From contig CM060857.1 in assembly GCA_030737835.1 (NCBI GenBank), positions 10,070,797 through 10,134,796 of the forward strand: a DNA stretch of 64,000 bases, in the 5' to 3' direction. Of the stretch, positions 35,813 to 47,212 are shown piece after piece. Both the position numbers and the translations under genes were made by a program. This DNA is from Acorus gramineus. Lineage: Eukaryota > Streptophyta > Magnoliopsida > Acorales > Acoraceae. The notes beneath the pieces are model-generated. The model worked only from the letters and a program-made list of their open reading frames with translations, was not told the origin of the DNA and searched no databases. Each line of letters opens with the position of its first letter. Position 1 is the stretch's first letter.

Positions 35813-37742
35813 GGCGGTGTTTGGTGCATCCACTATTAAGAGCTTATTTAGCTGAAACCGGATAATTTCCTGTTTAATGAGTATAAGCATGTTTGGTTGA
35901 TAGCACAAAATCAGAGCTTATCATTCCTCCATCCTCTAAATAAGCTCGAATAATTTCCTCCACATCCCGTCCACTTAATAATCCGCAGTCGCCTTTCCTC
36001 GTTTTTAAACCGAGGTGAAATGACCTCTGTACCCCTACAACTTAACCCAAATTACCAGAGGTATAAAAGGGGGAAACCAAACACACTCTCTCTCTCCACA
36101 CTCATTTCTCTTCGTCGAGTCCTTCGAATACCGCTGCTGAGGAGGAGCTCTCCCAAACCCTAGACGGTATGGGGTGACTTCGTCCCTCTCTTTAGCCCCA
36201 AATAAGCCCAAAAATGTGTTCCTAATCGAAGATCCAAACCTCTTTCAAGCTTTAGCGACGTGAAGACCACCGAATCTACTTCCTGTTCTGGCCACCCCTG
36301 ATCGCCGGACCTCCACCGATCCTCTCTGTTCTGGCCACCCCTGATCGCCGACCCTCCACCGATCCTCTCTGTTCTGGCCACCCCTGATCGCCTGACCTCC
36401 ACCGATCCTCTCTGTTCTGGCCACCCCTGATCGCCGGACCTCCACCACCTTCGCGGACAGGCATCTCCATCTCCGTCTCTGTCTTCATCTCTCGACCAGG
36501 CCGAGCTCGTGCCTTCCCTTCGGATTTCCTCCACATCTAACTAGCAAGGTAATAAATAAAATCTGTGTGGTAGGGTTTCATTTTTAAAGGAATGTAAAAC
36601 CCCATTTTCACCCAAGTTTTGTTTTTGATCTGCTTTGAAATATGTTTCCTACACTATGTTTGTATATATTGTTTGTATATATTTGTTTCCTACACTAGCT
36701 TGATAGACATGTTTAGGGATTGCTCATTGATAACCACTGTTTGGTGCTAACACAAGCTTGCTACTATTAAAATTTCAAGACCACAGCCAATGGGGTTCAG
36801 GACCAAACCTAAACAAGGTGGAGAAGGAAAGTTCAGGTCCACGGCCAATGGGGTTAATGATATTCGGATGTTGCGCATGCTTCTGTATCATGTTGTTGGT
36901 TTTTGTTATCTTTATCTTGCTTTTAATCTTAGCTATTAAGTGACTGTAGCACTTCCATTAATCTACGCTTGTCATTATATATTCAATGCCTATCAAAAAA
37001 TATATTAACAGCTGTAGGGATAATGATGTAACATTATTAGGACCTCTGGAGCAGTCAACATTGTAACGTATTCAGGATACGCGATGTTTCGAAGTGTTGA
37101 AATCCCCAAATCATGTTTTTTTTGCTCCTTATGTCGGACCAACTAATATATTAGCCTCTTTCTTGTCTATGTGGACTCTTCTTCTATGAGAAACTGGGTT
37201 ATAATGTGTATATTCATGGTAGTTTATGCAATATACCTTGTCCTAGCAATGATGTAGTTTATTTTTTTGCTCTCCCTGTTATTCAACAATGGCATTTGAA
37301 AATTTTTGTGCTCCATATTATTCTTTGCAATCTCCACAGATAGATGGAAATTTATAATTATCAAAGTTTAATGTACAGTTTGATAAAAAATTATTTGTTT
37401 TTCATGTGTAGCCCAATCCACAAAAATATTTAATTGTATAATATAGGGCATTTGTGGTTGATGTATTTAATGGAAAAAAGCATTAATATTTAATATCTCA
37501 AAGCATGTTTTCAACCAAACATCAAAATAACATTCAGCACTTATAAAATAGACTGAAATACCCTCCTAATAAGCACATATGTTAAATCGTCAACCAAACA
37601 CACTTATCTAAATAACTGCATAATATTTTCTGCTGAACCAAACACTTTTTTTTCTGAACTCTTAAAGATTATCAGCATAACCTCTTTCTGCACTTATTAA
37701 TCAGTACTTAAAATCCGCATTCCGCTGCTGCCAAACACCGCC
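35813..37742. mobile_element. PIF/Harbinger-like non-autonomous element (1.93 kb)
   Basis: It has perfect 12-bp terminal inverted repeats, GGCGGTGTTTGG and CCAAACACCGCC, flanked on both sides by TTA (35810-35812 and 37743-37745), the 3-bp target-site duplication typical of PIF/Harbinger. There is no transposase. The interior has a GC-rich portion with a TATA box (tataaaag, 36062-36069), a CT-rich leader-like stretch, a 43-bp minisatellite and a possible splice donor (gcaag|gtaata, near 36549). This suggests capture of a host gene 5' end. Confidence 0.8.
36284..36455. repeat. 43-bp minisatellite, four units
   Basis: The unit containing tgttctggccacccctgatc recurs at 36284, 36327, 36370 and 36413 with a few substitutions. 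As 43 is not a multiple of three, all three minus frames stay open and read the same RSGVARTERIGG peptide in turn. Those overlapping open frames are therefore artefacts. Confidence 0.95.
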
Positions 37743-38792
37743 TTAGTCCCAAACAAAGTAATAAGATGTCATTTTTTTATGCATGAATGAGATATAGGGA
37801 GGTGTGTACATAATAAATAATTTCTTTTAAAAAATAAGTGTCTTCATACATAATCTTTTTTATCGTCTTAAATGTCATTTCATATATCTCATGAATAATC
37901 CAACTAAAATACATATCTCGTTATTTTATTTTTTTACACAAATAGATCATTCATATACATTTTTATAATATATATATATATATATATATCATTAAACAAA
38001 ATTTACTATTTTTAAAAAATTAGCACATATGCAGACTATTTATAGGACTCTTATTTGAAACTGTGCGTAACATTATCCTTAAAAAAAAATACATGTGGCT
38101 ATACATTACATTTTGATATGGTTGGTTCGTAACGCTACGGCATTCAAAGGTGAACAGACGTATGTCAAGAGCATGTGGGAGATCCTGGTGTAGCTACTCC
38201 GAGATTGGGCGCGCGAATTAGTCAACGCAAGGGGGGTGCGCTTCAATGGGGGCACACAAGACTGTGCATGGCCAGTGGCGAGTTGACACCTGGTTCACCC
38301 CCGAGACACTTATGTATCATTTTATTATTTTATCTTTTTGATTTATTCGATATCTTCTTATCCCCAGTTCAGAATTGTACTAACTCATTTTTATATGAAA
38401 TTGGTTGGTAGCTAGATTTTATTTTTTTCCGAAAAAAAAAATACATGAGACATTTAAATTATTCCATAATAAATGAGGTAGTGCAAATAAATGGGGGTGG
38501 ATGCACATTGAAGCGGTGCAAATAGAGGCCCCCAACGGTCCAAATTCCTCCCGTTCCACTGCAAGACCATAAGTCGGCTTTAAATCAACGGTCGATGATG
38601 AAGGTGACGTCACTAGGATCAGCCTGCCTCGTCGGTTACAGTGGACCCACCGAACACGACAAATACACCGAACTCCACGACGGGTGAGAACAAGAGCGGC
38701 TTCTAGACTCTTCCACAACCTTCTCAACTTCGGCGATCACATCTTATAATCTCTCCTTCTCTTCAATCTCTCTCTCTCTCTCTCTCTAATTC
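37743..38792. other. Region upstream of the RING-H2 gene
   Basis: No gene is recognised. A (TA)n tract lies at about 37969-37989. From 38500 the composition turns GC-richer, and a CT-dinucleotide tract (about 38768-38787) directly precedes the RING gene start, as in many plant 5' leaders. Confidence 0.5.
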
Positions 38793-39326
38793 ATGGATCA
38801 ACAGACGGAATCCGGCGTCCGAGGCTTCTCGATCGTCTTCCCTGTTGTACTGAACCTCTCGGCGACGGTTCCCCCCGGCGAGCCCCACCGCGGCCTCCTC
38901 GTCATCAACCTACAAGGCGGCGGTCCCGATGAGGGCGGCGGGGACGGGGCGGCGCAGATGATGTCGCTGGAGGACCTCTTCACGCGGCTCGCGGAGGCGG
39001 CGTCGATGGCGGAGACGGGGCGGAAGGGACCGCCTCCGGCGTCGAAGGCGTCGATCGCGGCGATGGAGGAGGTGGAGGCGGCGGCCGTGGCTGAGGGGGA
39101 GGAGTGTCCCGTGTGCCTCGAGGGGCTCGCGGAGGAGGAGGCGCCGGCGAGGGCGATGCCTTGTAAGCATAGGTTCCACGGGGAGTGTATAAGGAAGTGG
39201 TTGGAGATGCACGGGTCTTGTCCAGTGTGTAGGTTTCAGATGCCGGCGGAGGAGGAGAAGGAGGGGACGAAGAAGGCGGCGGAGGAGGCGGTGTCGGAGG
39301 GGGATCGAGGCGCCGATGAGAGTTAG
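38793..39326 (+). CDS. RING-H2 E3 ubiquitin ligase, MPSR1-like
   Basis: Single-exon 177-aa protein. The RING-H2 zinc ligands are all present: C105, C108, C124, H126, H129, C132, C143 and C146, with the conserved tryptophan W136 that typically contacts E2 enzymes. By family it transfers ubiquitin from an E2 to substrates. The segment PPASKASIAAMEEV just before the RING is characteristic of plant cytosolic RING proteins of the MPSR1/RING1-like type (subgroup is inference). There is no signal peptide or membrane segment. The C-terminal tail is acidic and lysine/glutamate-rich. The start follows a CT-rich leader with no in-frame ATG closer. The gene is strikingly GC-rich, with G/C at most third positions, against AT-rich surroundings. 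Substrate is unknown. Confidence 0.93.
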   Translation: MDQQTESGVRGFSIVFPVVLNLSATVPPGEPHRGLLVINLQGGGPDEGGGDGAAQMMSLEDLFTRLAEAASMAETGRKGPPPASKASIAAMEEVEAAAVAEGEECPVCLEGLAEEEAPARAMPCKHRFHGECIRKWLEMHGSCPVCRFQMPAEEEKEGTKKAAEEAVSEGDRGADES

Positions 39327-39664
39327 TGTTTCTTTTTGGGGTTGGTTTCTTGTGTTTAAGAGAATTGTTTATAAGTAGGTTGAACAGAAATGCATAGGGT
39401 TTCTTTTTTTGTTCTTTCTGCGATTGATTTTTTGGGATGTGATGGAAATAAGGAACGATTGTTGAGGTGTATATGGTGTGATTCAATATGGGATTATTGA
39501 ATTTACGTGATTGATTTGATATATCCTATAGAGTTCTTGTTCCAGATTTCTGTTCTTGAAACGTCAATTTTGGGCGTTTTATGTCGTGTTTGGGTAATCC
39601 AGTAAATAAAAGGACAAGCAGAATAATGTATTTGTTGTGTTAGGACACCAAGCTTCCTTTCTAT

Positions 39665-40014
39665 CTAAGGGTCCCTTTGAAAACATAGATTGAAAAATAG
39701 CTTTTATAATAAAGCTGTTTTTTAAGATGATTTTAGACGTTGACTTTTTTAGAATGCTTTTTTTAAAATCAGGAATCAATATTTGAAAGGAGTTTAATGT
39801 TTGGCAGAGAAAGTTGCTTTTCAATTCAAAAAATCGATTTCAATCAAAAAGCGTTGTTTCTGAGTTTTTTAAAACACAGATTTCGAGGAAAAAATTAAAA
39901 GGAATTCAGCTTCCGATTCTGCAAAAAGCTGTCCCGTTTGGCTGCACGATTTTAGCTTTTCAACTTTTCAAAAAGCAAAAGCGCGTTCAAACGCGCAATC
40001 AAACGGGACTTAGA
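39665..40014. mobile_element. MITE with TCTAAG-TCCC ends
   Basis: The left end TCTAAGGGTCCCTTTGA and the reverse-complemented right end CTCTAAGTCCCGTTTGA are similar inverted repeats around an AT-rich, non-coding centre. The superfamily is not assigned. Confidence 0.55.
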
Positions 40015-40083
40015 GGAACATTTATCCCCACCAACTTAATTTGGACAGGTAGAGAGAGAGGGAGAGGAGAGAGAGGCTAGTTT

Positions 40084-40357
40084 TAGTGATAACCCAATCT
40101 GACGCTAGTGGGGCCGGTTTAGATTTGAGTGGCTCTATTTAAGCCCCTGAAATTGTAAATAAGTTCTTTCTTCACATTTTTATAAATTAATTTAAAATTT
40201 TTTTATATGCTAATTTTATATTTAAACAATAAATAAGCCTCTCTCATATCAAACCCTATCTCTTATCCTTCGGCGACTCCTTTAAAAATTTGATCTCTTT
40301 CACAAATTTGACTTCTCCACGTACAAAAATGGATTTTTTTAATTTATATTTAGCCAG

Positions 40358-40412
<55 letters not shown>

Positions 40413-40805
40413 GAAAATTAAAATAAACAATTATAAAAAAATTTACATTAACCATATAAAAAAAAAATTGAAATCCACATTTATATATATCTATTCAATT
40501 TCAATTTGAGACCATATTGATGCTCAAGTATAATTCGTCTCTTTTATAAATAAATATATAAATACATAAATTTAAATGAGATGGGTGTTATGCTTATTAA
40601 AAGAATCTTAACTAAATATTTTATCAAAAAATTAGGTGAACTTACTTATTGGAGAGTGTACTTATTAGAAAAATCTAAATAGATCTTTGACAATAAAATT
40701 CATTTAAGAGGGGTTTACTTACAATTTTAAAGAATTCAAATAGAGTCAACCCTTAGGCCTTAGTGATAACCCAATCTGATGCTATTGGGGCGGGTTTAGA
40801 TTTCA
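40084..40805. repeat. Direct repeat of about 43 bp flanking an AT-rich insertion
   Basis: tagtgataacccaatctgac at 40085 and tagtgataacccaatctgat at 40763 start near-identical segments ending at gtttagattt. Between them lies an AT-rich block with inverted edges (gtggctctatttaa, and ttcaaatagagtcaac) and a (TA)24 microsatellite at 40361-40409. Confidence 0.6.
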
Positions 40806-41056
40806 TGTCTTTCGAATACTTCTCAAGCAAACCCGATCCGTTTAATATATGAGTTGGTTTTGGATTTTGTAAACACCCTTACAAAAACGTTGTTCAATAT
40901 CTCTCTTCTTTTTTCTCTCCCCATTCATTTTATTCATCTTTCTATCACACAAGAAAATTCTTGTCTACATACAGAAAGCTCTTTTAAAAGATTTTCTTTT
41001 CCCTTTTCCTTGTAACAAATTAAACTTATTTATTGGGTACTACTTGAGTAGATGAA

Positions 41057-42975
41057 TTATTTATGCTATATATTTTGAGATGTTTCCAAGAATTTTGGAA
41101 TGATTTATACAAGGTGTCATGAACTAGTTATATTTTGTGTATTTGAATTTTAATATATTTATGTTAGAACAATTGTAATTTTTTTTATTACGAATGTAAT
41201 TTACATGCATGTTGTTATATAATTTTTTTATTATATTATATATAGGGATTAACTCTATTAGACTTGTGGGTATGGATTTCAAAATTCAATCCCAAAAGAT
41301 ATATAGAGTCACTTATTGTGAAGCTAAAGACGGTTTGGATTATGTCAAATACGACTCCAACCAACCCCGTTATCATCCCTGAGGATGGCTTGTAGGGGGA
41401 GAGAGAGAGGAGAAAGAAAGGTCAGGAGAGAATGAGAGAAGTGAGAAAGAGAGGTAGGAGAGGGGGACGGCCTCCTCTGTCCAGGCTTGTAAATTGAACT
41501 ATATTGTTTGTTCAGTTTTAGGTATCAATAACAGACCAGGTCGACCTACCCTCAAAAAATGAGACCCAAGCCGGGCCCAGGATTCTGGGCTTTTCTCACC
41601 AACAGGCTCAGGTTGGGTTTCCCCCTAGACAAACGCAGACCCGGGGCCCACCTTGAGCATCGGGCCTGAACGGGCTTGGGTATTGGGCCTGCGGGTAGGC
41701 CTGTCAACGGGTCAGATCCAGACTTGGACCCGACCCGACCGAGACCTGATTACACCGATTCGATTTGGAGCAGACCCGGTGAACCCGAATATACAAACGA
41801 GTTGGGTCCGAGTCCACCCCGCCTCGATCCGTTGGATCCGAAACCCGATTGTTTTATTAATATATGCTTACATATTAGAAGACTGTTAGTATTAGTTGAT
41901 CCATAATTTTGTTTCTTATTTATCAAGTTGCAAGTATATGTTTTAACTTCATTTTTGTATCCATAAGTCCATAATCAAACTCATAAATCATAATCCATAA
42001 CCAACCAAACACATCCGTTAACTTATTAGCCTTATTTATGCTATATATTTTGAGATGTTTCCAAGAATTTTGGAATGATTTATGCAAGGTGTCATGAACT
42101 AGTTATGTTTTGTGTATTTGAATTTTAATATATTTATGTTAGAACAATTGTAATTTTTTTTTATTAAGAATGTAATTTACATGCATGCTGTTATATAATT
42201 TTTTTATTATATTATATATACTTGTGGGTATGGATTTCAAAATTCAATCCCAAAAGATATATAGAGTCACTTATTGTGAAATTAAAGACGGTTTGGATTA
42301 TGTCAAATTTGATTCCAACCAACCCCGTTATCATCCCTGAGGATGGCTTGTAGGGGGAGAGAGAGAGGAGAAAGAAAGGTCAGGACAGAATGAGAGGAGT
42401 GAGAAAGAGAGGTAGGAGAGGCGGACGGCCTCCTCTGTCCAGGCTTGTAAATTGAACTATACTGTTTGTTCAGTTTTAGGTATCAATAACAGACCAGGTC
42501 GGCCTACCCTCAGAAAATGAGACCCAAGCCTGGCCCAGGATTCTGGGCTTTTCTCACCGACAGGCTCAGGTTGGGTTTCCCCCTTAGACAAACCCAGACC
42601 CGGGGCCCACCTTGAGCATCGGGCCTGAACGGGCTTGGGTATTGGGCCTGCGGGTAGGCCTGTTAACGGATCAGATCTAGACCTCGACTCGATTACACCG
42701 ATTCGATTTGGAGCAAACCCGGTGAACCCGAATATACAAACGAGTTGGGTCCGAGTCCACCCCGCCTCGATCCGTTGGATCCGAGACCCGACTGTTTTAT
42801 TAATATATGCTTATATATTACAAGACTGTTAGTATTAGTTGATCAATAATTTTGTTTCTTATTTATCAAGTTGCAAGTATATGTTTTAACTTCATTTTTG
42901 TATTCATAAGTCCATAATCAAACCTATAAATCATAATCCATAACCAACCAAACCCATCCGTTAGCTTATTAGCTT
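41057..42975. repeat. Large tandem duplication, two units of about 975 bp
   Basis: Unit one (41057 to about 42030) and unit two (42032 to about 42975) match along their length at an offset near 975 bp, for example ctatatattttgagatg and gtaagtagtt-type flanks through ccataaccaaccaaac. Unit two lacks an 18-bp segment near 42219 and about 16 bp in its GGGTCCG-rich part. Each unit contains a GA-rich tract and a GCCTGTCAA-started, GGGTC-rich stretch. Non-coding. Confidence 0.9.
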
Positions 42976-43223
42976 TTCAATTTATATAATTAATTGGTTT
43001 ATTGCATGATTTATGTTTATTGTTTTAAATTAATATGTAGTGTTTATTATTTTGAATGTTGTTTAGTAATTCATTTACTTATTTTGAATTGCACAAAAAT
43101 ATGTTCAAACATAGTGTTTAGTAATTCATTCACTTATTTTGAATTGTACAAAAATATATTCAATAATAACTAATTCTTTATACAAATTTTTTTTAATAGA
43201 ATGATAAGACAAACATATGAGTC

Positions 43224-44549
43224 ATGATACCCAGACCCCATAATATAAGCCCCACTCACAAGCCCCATGAGGTGTCATCATTTCATTGGTTGGTTTGTTT
43301 GGTTTGTTGACTTTTTCAAAAAATGGTAAAATGACAAAATACAAATTTGCCCTTCATTAAAAATTTGTCTTATTAACCCAAATCCCCCCATTTTCTCTAT
43401 TTGGTTATGACTCTTCCATGTAAATCTTAAAATCCATTTACCTATTTCAAATTTTAAATTTTGAAATCATTACCTAAATTATAATTGAACCTAGATTACA
43501 CCAAAAATTACCGAAATTGTTTTCATTAAAATCCTTCAAACGGCTCATTTTCTCTAGGTAGTTATTGTATTCAAATTTAAATAAAAAAACACATATAGTT
43601 AACATATGAAACAGTTACATTTTATATTGGTAGTTACAAATACATTTCTTAAATGTTTACATCTCTCACAACGATTTGTTACATTTATATAAAAACTGTT
43701 ACATTTATATAGATGGAACAAACAATTATATTACCTAAATGTCAAACAGTTACATTTACTATTTAAAATTATCTATTTCAATTTCTAGTGCACTGCCTTT
43801 CAAAGAAAATGTATCAGAATCCTCTGTAAAAGTATGTACTTCACTGTTACATTTATACGTCATTTCTATTTGCATTGTTAAAAGAAATGCACAACATGAG
43901 ATAATGTTACATTTCAGAGTGTTTATATTTATGAATGTAACAAAATTATGTAAATAAATATCCGAGTTCGAGAGTCTAATATAAACATCACACGAACCAG
44001 TAACAATTAAATGTAACAATATCAAAATTACATTTATGAAATTATAACGAAACAAATATAAAAAAAGTGTGAAATAGTGATCAAAACATAAAAAAAAATT
44101 CATTTTTTGAATTGAAACATGTAACATAGATTGAATATTTGATCATCAAAAATTTAATTTTAAATTCGATGTGACTTTCATTCAATAAGATAAAAAAAAA
44201 TAAAAAAAACAATTGACAAACCTGATCCGGAAGAGAGATCCAACTCGATAAAGAACAAATCAGTTTTTCAAACTTCTTCATATTAAAATTTCAGGATTGC
44301 TACGAATATGTTCATCGTAAATTATTAGGTTATTGTTACCTACATAAAATAGGGATTAATGATTTTACACAATGCAAGGAAGAAGAAATACAGTAATTAA
44401 TGAAATCTCCACAATCCTAGGAATAAATCAAACCGTTTTCCTTGTTTAGAGGTGGTTATCAATTAGAGGGTATAATAGGTAATGTCCTATTGCCACATCA
44501 TGGGGCCTGTGATGGGGCCTGGAAAGTTGGGGTCTAGGAATCATTATTG
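43224..44549. mobile_element. Inverted-repeat transposon, left member of the complex (element A)
   Basis: It starts ATGATACCCAGACCCC and ends, in reverse complement, CAATAATGATTCCTAGACCCC, with AAGCCCCATGAGGTGTCA-type subterminal sequence at both ends. It is a near-complete inverted copy of 48277-49721. The interior contains many TGTTACATTT/AAATGTAACA motifs and a degenerate minus-strand open frame ending in a stretch with DTFSLKGSALEIEID. No transposase is present. Confidence 0.75.
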
Positions 44550-45597
44550 CTATATCAATAATGATTTTTGGGCCCCAATTAGTAGACCCCATCATAAGCC
44601 CCATGAGGTGGCAAGTTTGAATTACCCATATTACCCCCCCTAACTAATCTCACCGTTTTTTTCCATAACCGGTCCAATAAATGTTGAGGCAGTTACGATT
44701 TGGCTGATTGTTTCCCTTTTTGAAGATACCAATTCAATTGCACGTTCAAAAAAATAAAAAATCATGGGTTTCCTCTTTTTTTATACCGATTGATCTGTCG
44801 TAACGAAAATAAACAACAATTTTATTTTTCAATCAGATCTGATCGGCGGAGAAGAGAAGATTTCAACGTTTTTTTTTTTTTTGTGCGATTTGATTGTGGT
44901 GCAAACATCCAGGTTAGGCCTTTTTGGACCCCAAAAAATCACGATTTGTAATGTTTAGATCCAGATTGATCGGTGTAAATGAAAACAAATTTTGAAATCA
45001 TTTTTTTTCAGTTTGATCGATGGAGAATATAAGAATTACACGATTCATTTATTTTGTTTGCGACCTGATTGTGGTGCAAACAATGGCGATTCATTCAGGT
45101 TAGGCCTTTTCGATCTCAATAAAATATGTTGATCTGATTTTTCGTCATTCCTTTGAATCATCATATACATGTATTGAATCTGAATTTAATTTAAATTCAG
45201 ATACATGGTCTGTATCTTGATTTATATGCTTATTTGTGTACTAAGTATGATATGTACAATCGTTTATGTTTGTATGTTTGTGAATAATTATGCATATTGT
45301 ATCATTCACCATATTTTTTAGCTTTGTATCAGCATTATTCGACTCATTCAGATTCAAAATTTTTCAATAGTTAGTTGAACTTTGCATGATAAAGTGCACA
45401 TTCACTGGTATGGAATGTGTTTTTGTTAAATTCAGATACATGTTGTGTATCTGAATTTAGATGCATTTTTGTGTTTTATGTACGATCTGTATAATCGGTA
45501 TTTAGTGGTGTGTATGTGTATATTTATGCATATTGAGTCATTCAGCATATTTTTTAGCTTTGAATGATCATTATTGAACTCATCAGAATCAATATTC

Positions 45598-47212
45598 AGT
45601 AGTATCGAATGTGTAGTTGTTAATTGAAATTCCAGAGACACGTGTATCTTGAATTTGTTTTCCAGCCCAATTTTAAGTTTGATATTTTATTTCTATAGAT
45701 TTGATTAATGTGTATCCGATAAATATTTAATTGCTTATTGCCGTATATATATAAAGACTTGAAAGACTTTTATTGAAAATCTATGCACTGCTCATTAGCA
45801 TGTAGACCATAAATTGTTTGTTTGGATTTAAGATACAGTACTGTATCTTAATTATATAACATGTGGCAACGTTTCTTATTTTTTCAGCATGCAGTAATGA
45901 TGATTTTATGGATGACACATGCGAAGAATCAATCTATTTGGAAGACATCAATGATTCATGTGCTCTGGAAACCAGACTGATCAGCAAAATGTAGATGAGA
46001 TTGTAGCATGCGCAGAACAGTCTATTCCATATATTGGGATGTGTTTTCATTCTGAAGATGTGGTGCGGTTATTTTATAATAATTTTGCTCACAAGGTTGG
46101 ATTTGGCATCGCCAAAATTCATGGGAAAAATGATGAAAATGGAAGGCAAAAGTTGATGTTTGGATACGAAATTCTGTATTCAAAGTATTGTTGATGTTTG
46201 ATGAACAACTGATTGGTTTTTGGTTCTGTGTTTAAGATCATATATGATACAATTCAGATGTACTTGAATTTGAAAGTGTATCTGAAAGTTTTATTAGACA
46301 TCTATATAAATTACAAATACAATGTCTATTGTGTGTGGAATGTATTTGCTTATTGTGAGGTGTTTATAAAAAAAAAACAGGTTTTCTGATTTACTTTCAT
46401 CTGAGAAGATGAATTGTATCTTACAATGTGATGAGCATGTGAACTGTACCTGGTATATATGATGTGCATTAGAAGTGAAACATGTAGCTTGTTCTCTATA
46501 CTTAACAAAATCTTGGACTTTTTATTAAGTGTATCTTAATTCGAAATGAATCATATAAGATTGGCTATATCTGTCACATAGTAAATAATTGGTACTACCT
46601 GAAAACCTGTCAAAGTAAATTTGTAGTGTATCTGAATTTGAAATGTGTATCTGAAAACCTGTATAATTTGCATAACAAAAGGTGATTCATATCTGAAATT
46701 GTGATGTGTTTTGACTTTGTTATGTGTATCTGCAAAATTGTAATGGATGTAGAAAATGAACCACGTATATCTGATAACAGCAAACATTATGACAATGTAA
46801 AATGAAGTTCACAAACACATTGACATAACACATTATAACATCAAATGTGTTGAACAAACAGCCCTCTGCAATATTCGGTAGTATCAAATATGTAGATGTT
46901 AATTCCAATTCCAGATACATGTGTATCTTGATGTTGTTTCCAGCCCAATTGAAGTTTGATTTATTATTTATATGGATTTGATTGATGCCTATCTGATTAA
47001 TATTTAATTGCTTATTGTCGTATTTATATAAAGGCTTGAATGACTTTCATTGAAAATCTATGTGTGTTTTGCTAATTAGCTTGTAGACCATGAAATTGTT
47101 TTTTTTTTTTGTTAAGATACAGTACTGTATCTTAATTATATAACATGTGACAACTTCCTAATTTTTCAGCAGGCAGTGATGACGATTGTATGGATGATAC
47201 ATGTGAAGACTC
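45598..47212. repeat. Internal direct duplication of element B, spacing about 1.28 kb
   Basis: 45598-45930 and 46870-47212 share order and sequence: the agatacagtactgtatctta palindrome, then ttaattatataacatgtg, a tttttcag acceptor-like site and an acidic coding start (gatgacgattttatggat-like). Only the first copy continues into the FAR1-type fragment; the second stops in frame soon after. Confidence 0.75.
45884..46194 (+). pseudogene. FAR1-type DNA-binding domain fragment
   Basis: After a tttttcag acceptor-like site the reading contains PYIGMCFHSEDVVRLFYNNF and then AHKVGFGIAKIHGKNDENGR, the N-terminal part of the FAR1 DNA-binding (WRKY-GCM1-like) domain found in FHY3/FAR1 proteins and related MULE transposases. 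The remaining zinc-ligand part, the MULE catalytic domain and the SWIM domain are absent. The frame ends at 46194, so this is a truncated remnant and not a working protein. Confidence 0.7.

Noticed and set aside
36160-36536. Three overlapping minus-strand open frames with RSGVARTERIGG repeats
   Set aside because: Produced by a 43-bp minisatellite that keeps all frames open; no other coding support.
38980-39486. Long minus-strand open frame opposite the RING-H2 gene
   Set aside because: Shadow of a GC-rich gene; proline/arginine-rich artefact.
41653-41906. Open frames in the GGGTC-rich part of the tandem duplication
   Set aside because: Stop-free only because of the repeated GGGTC/GACCC words; the second copy is disrupted by deletions.
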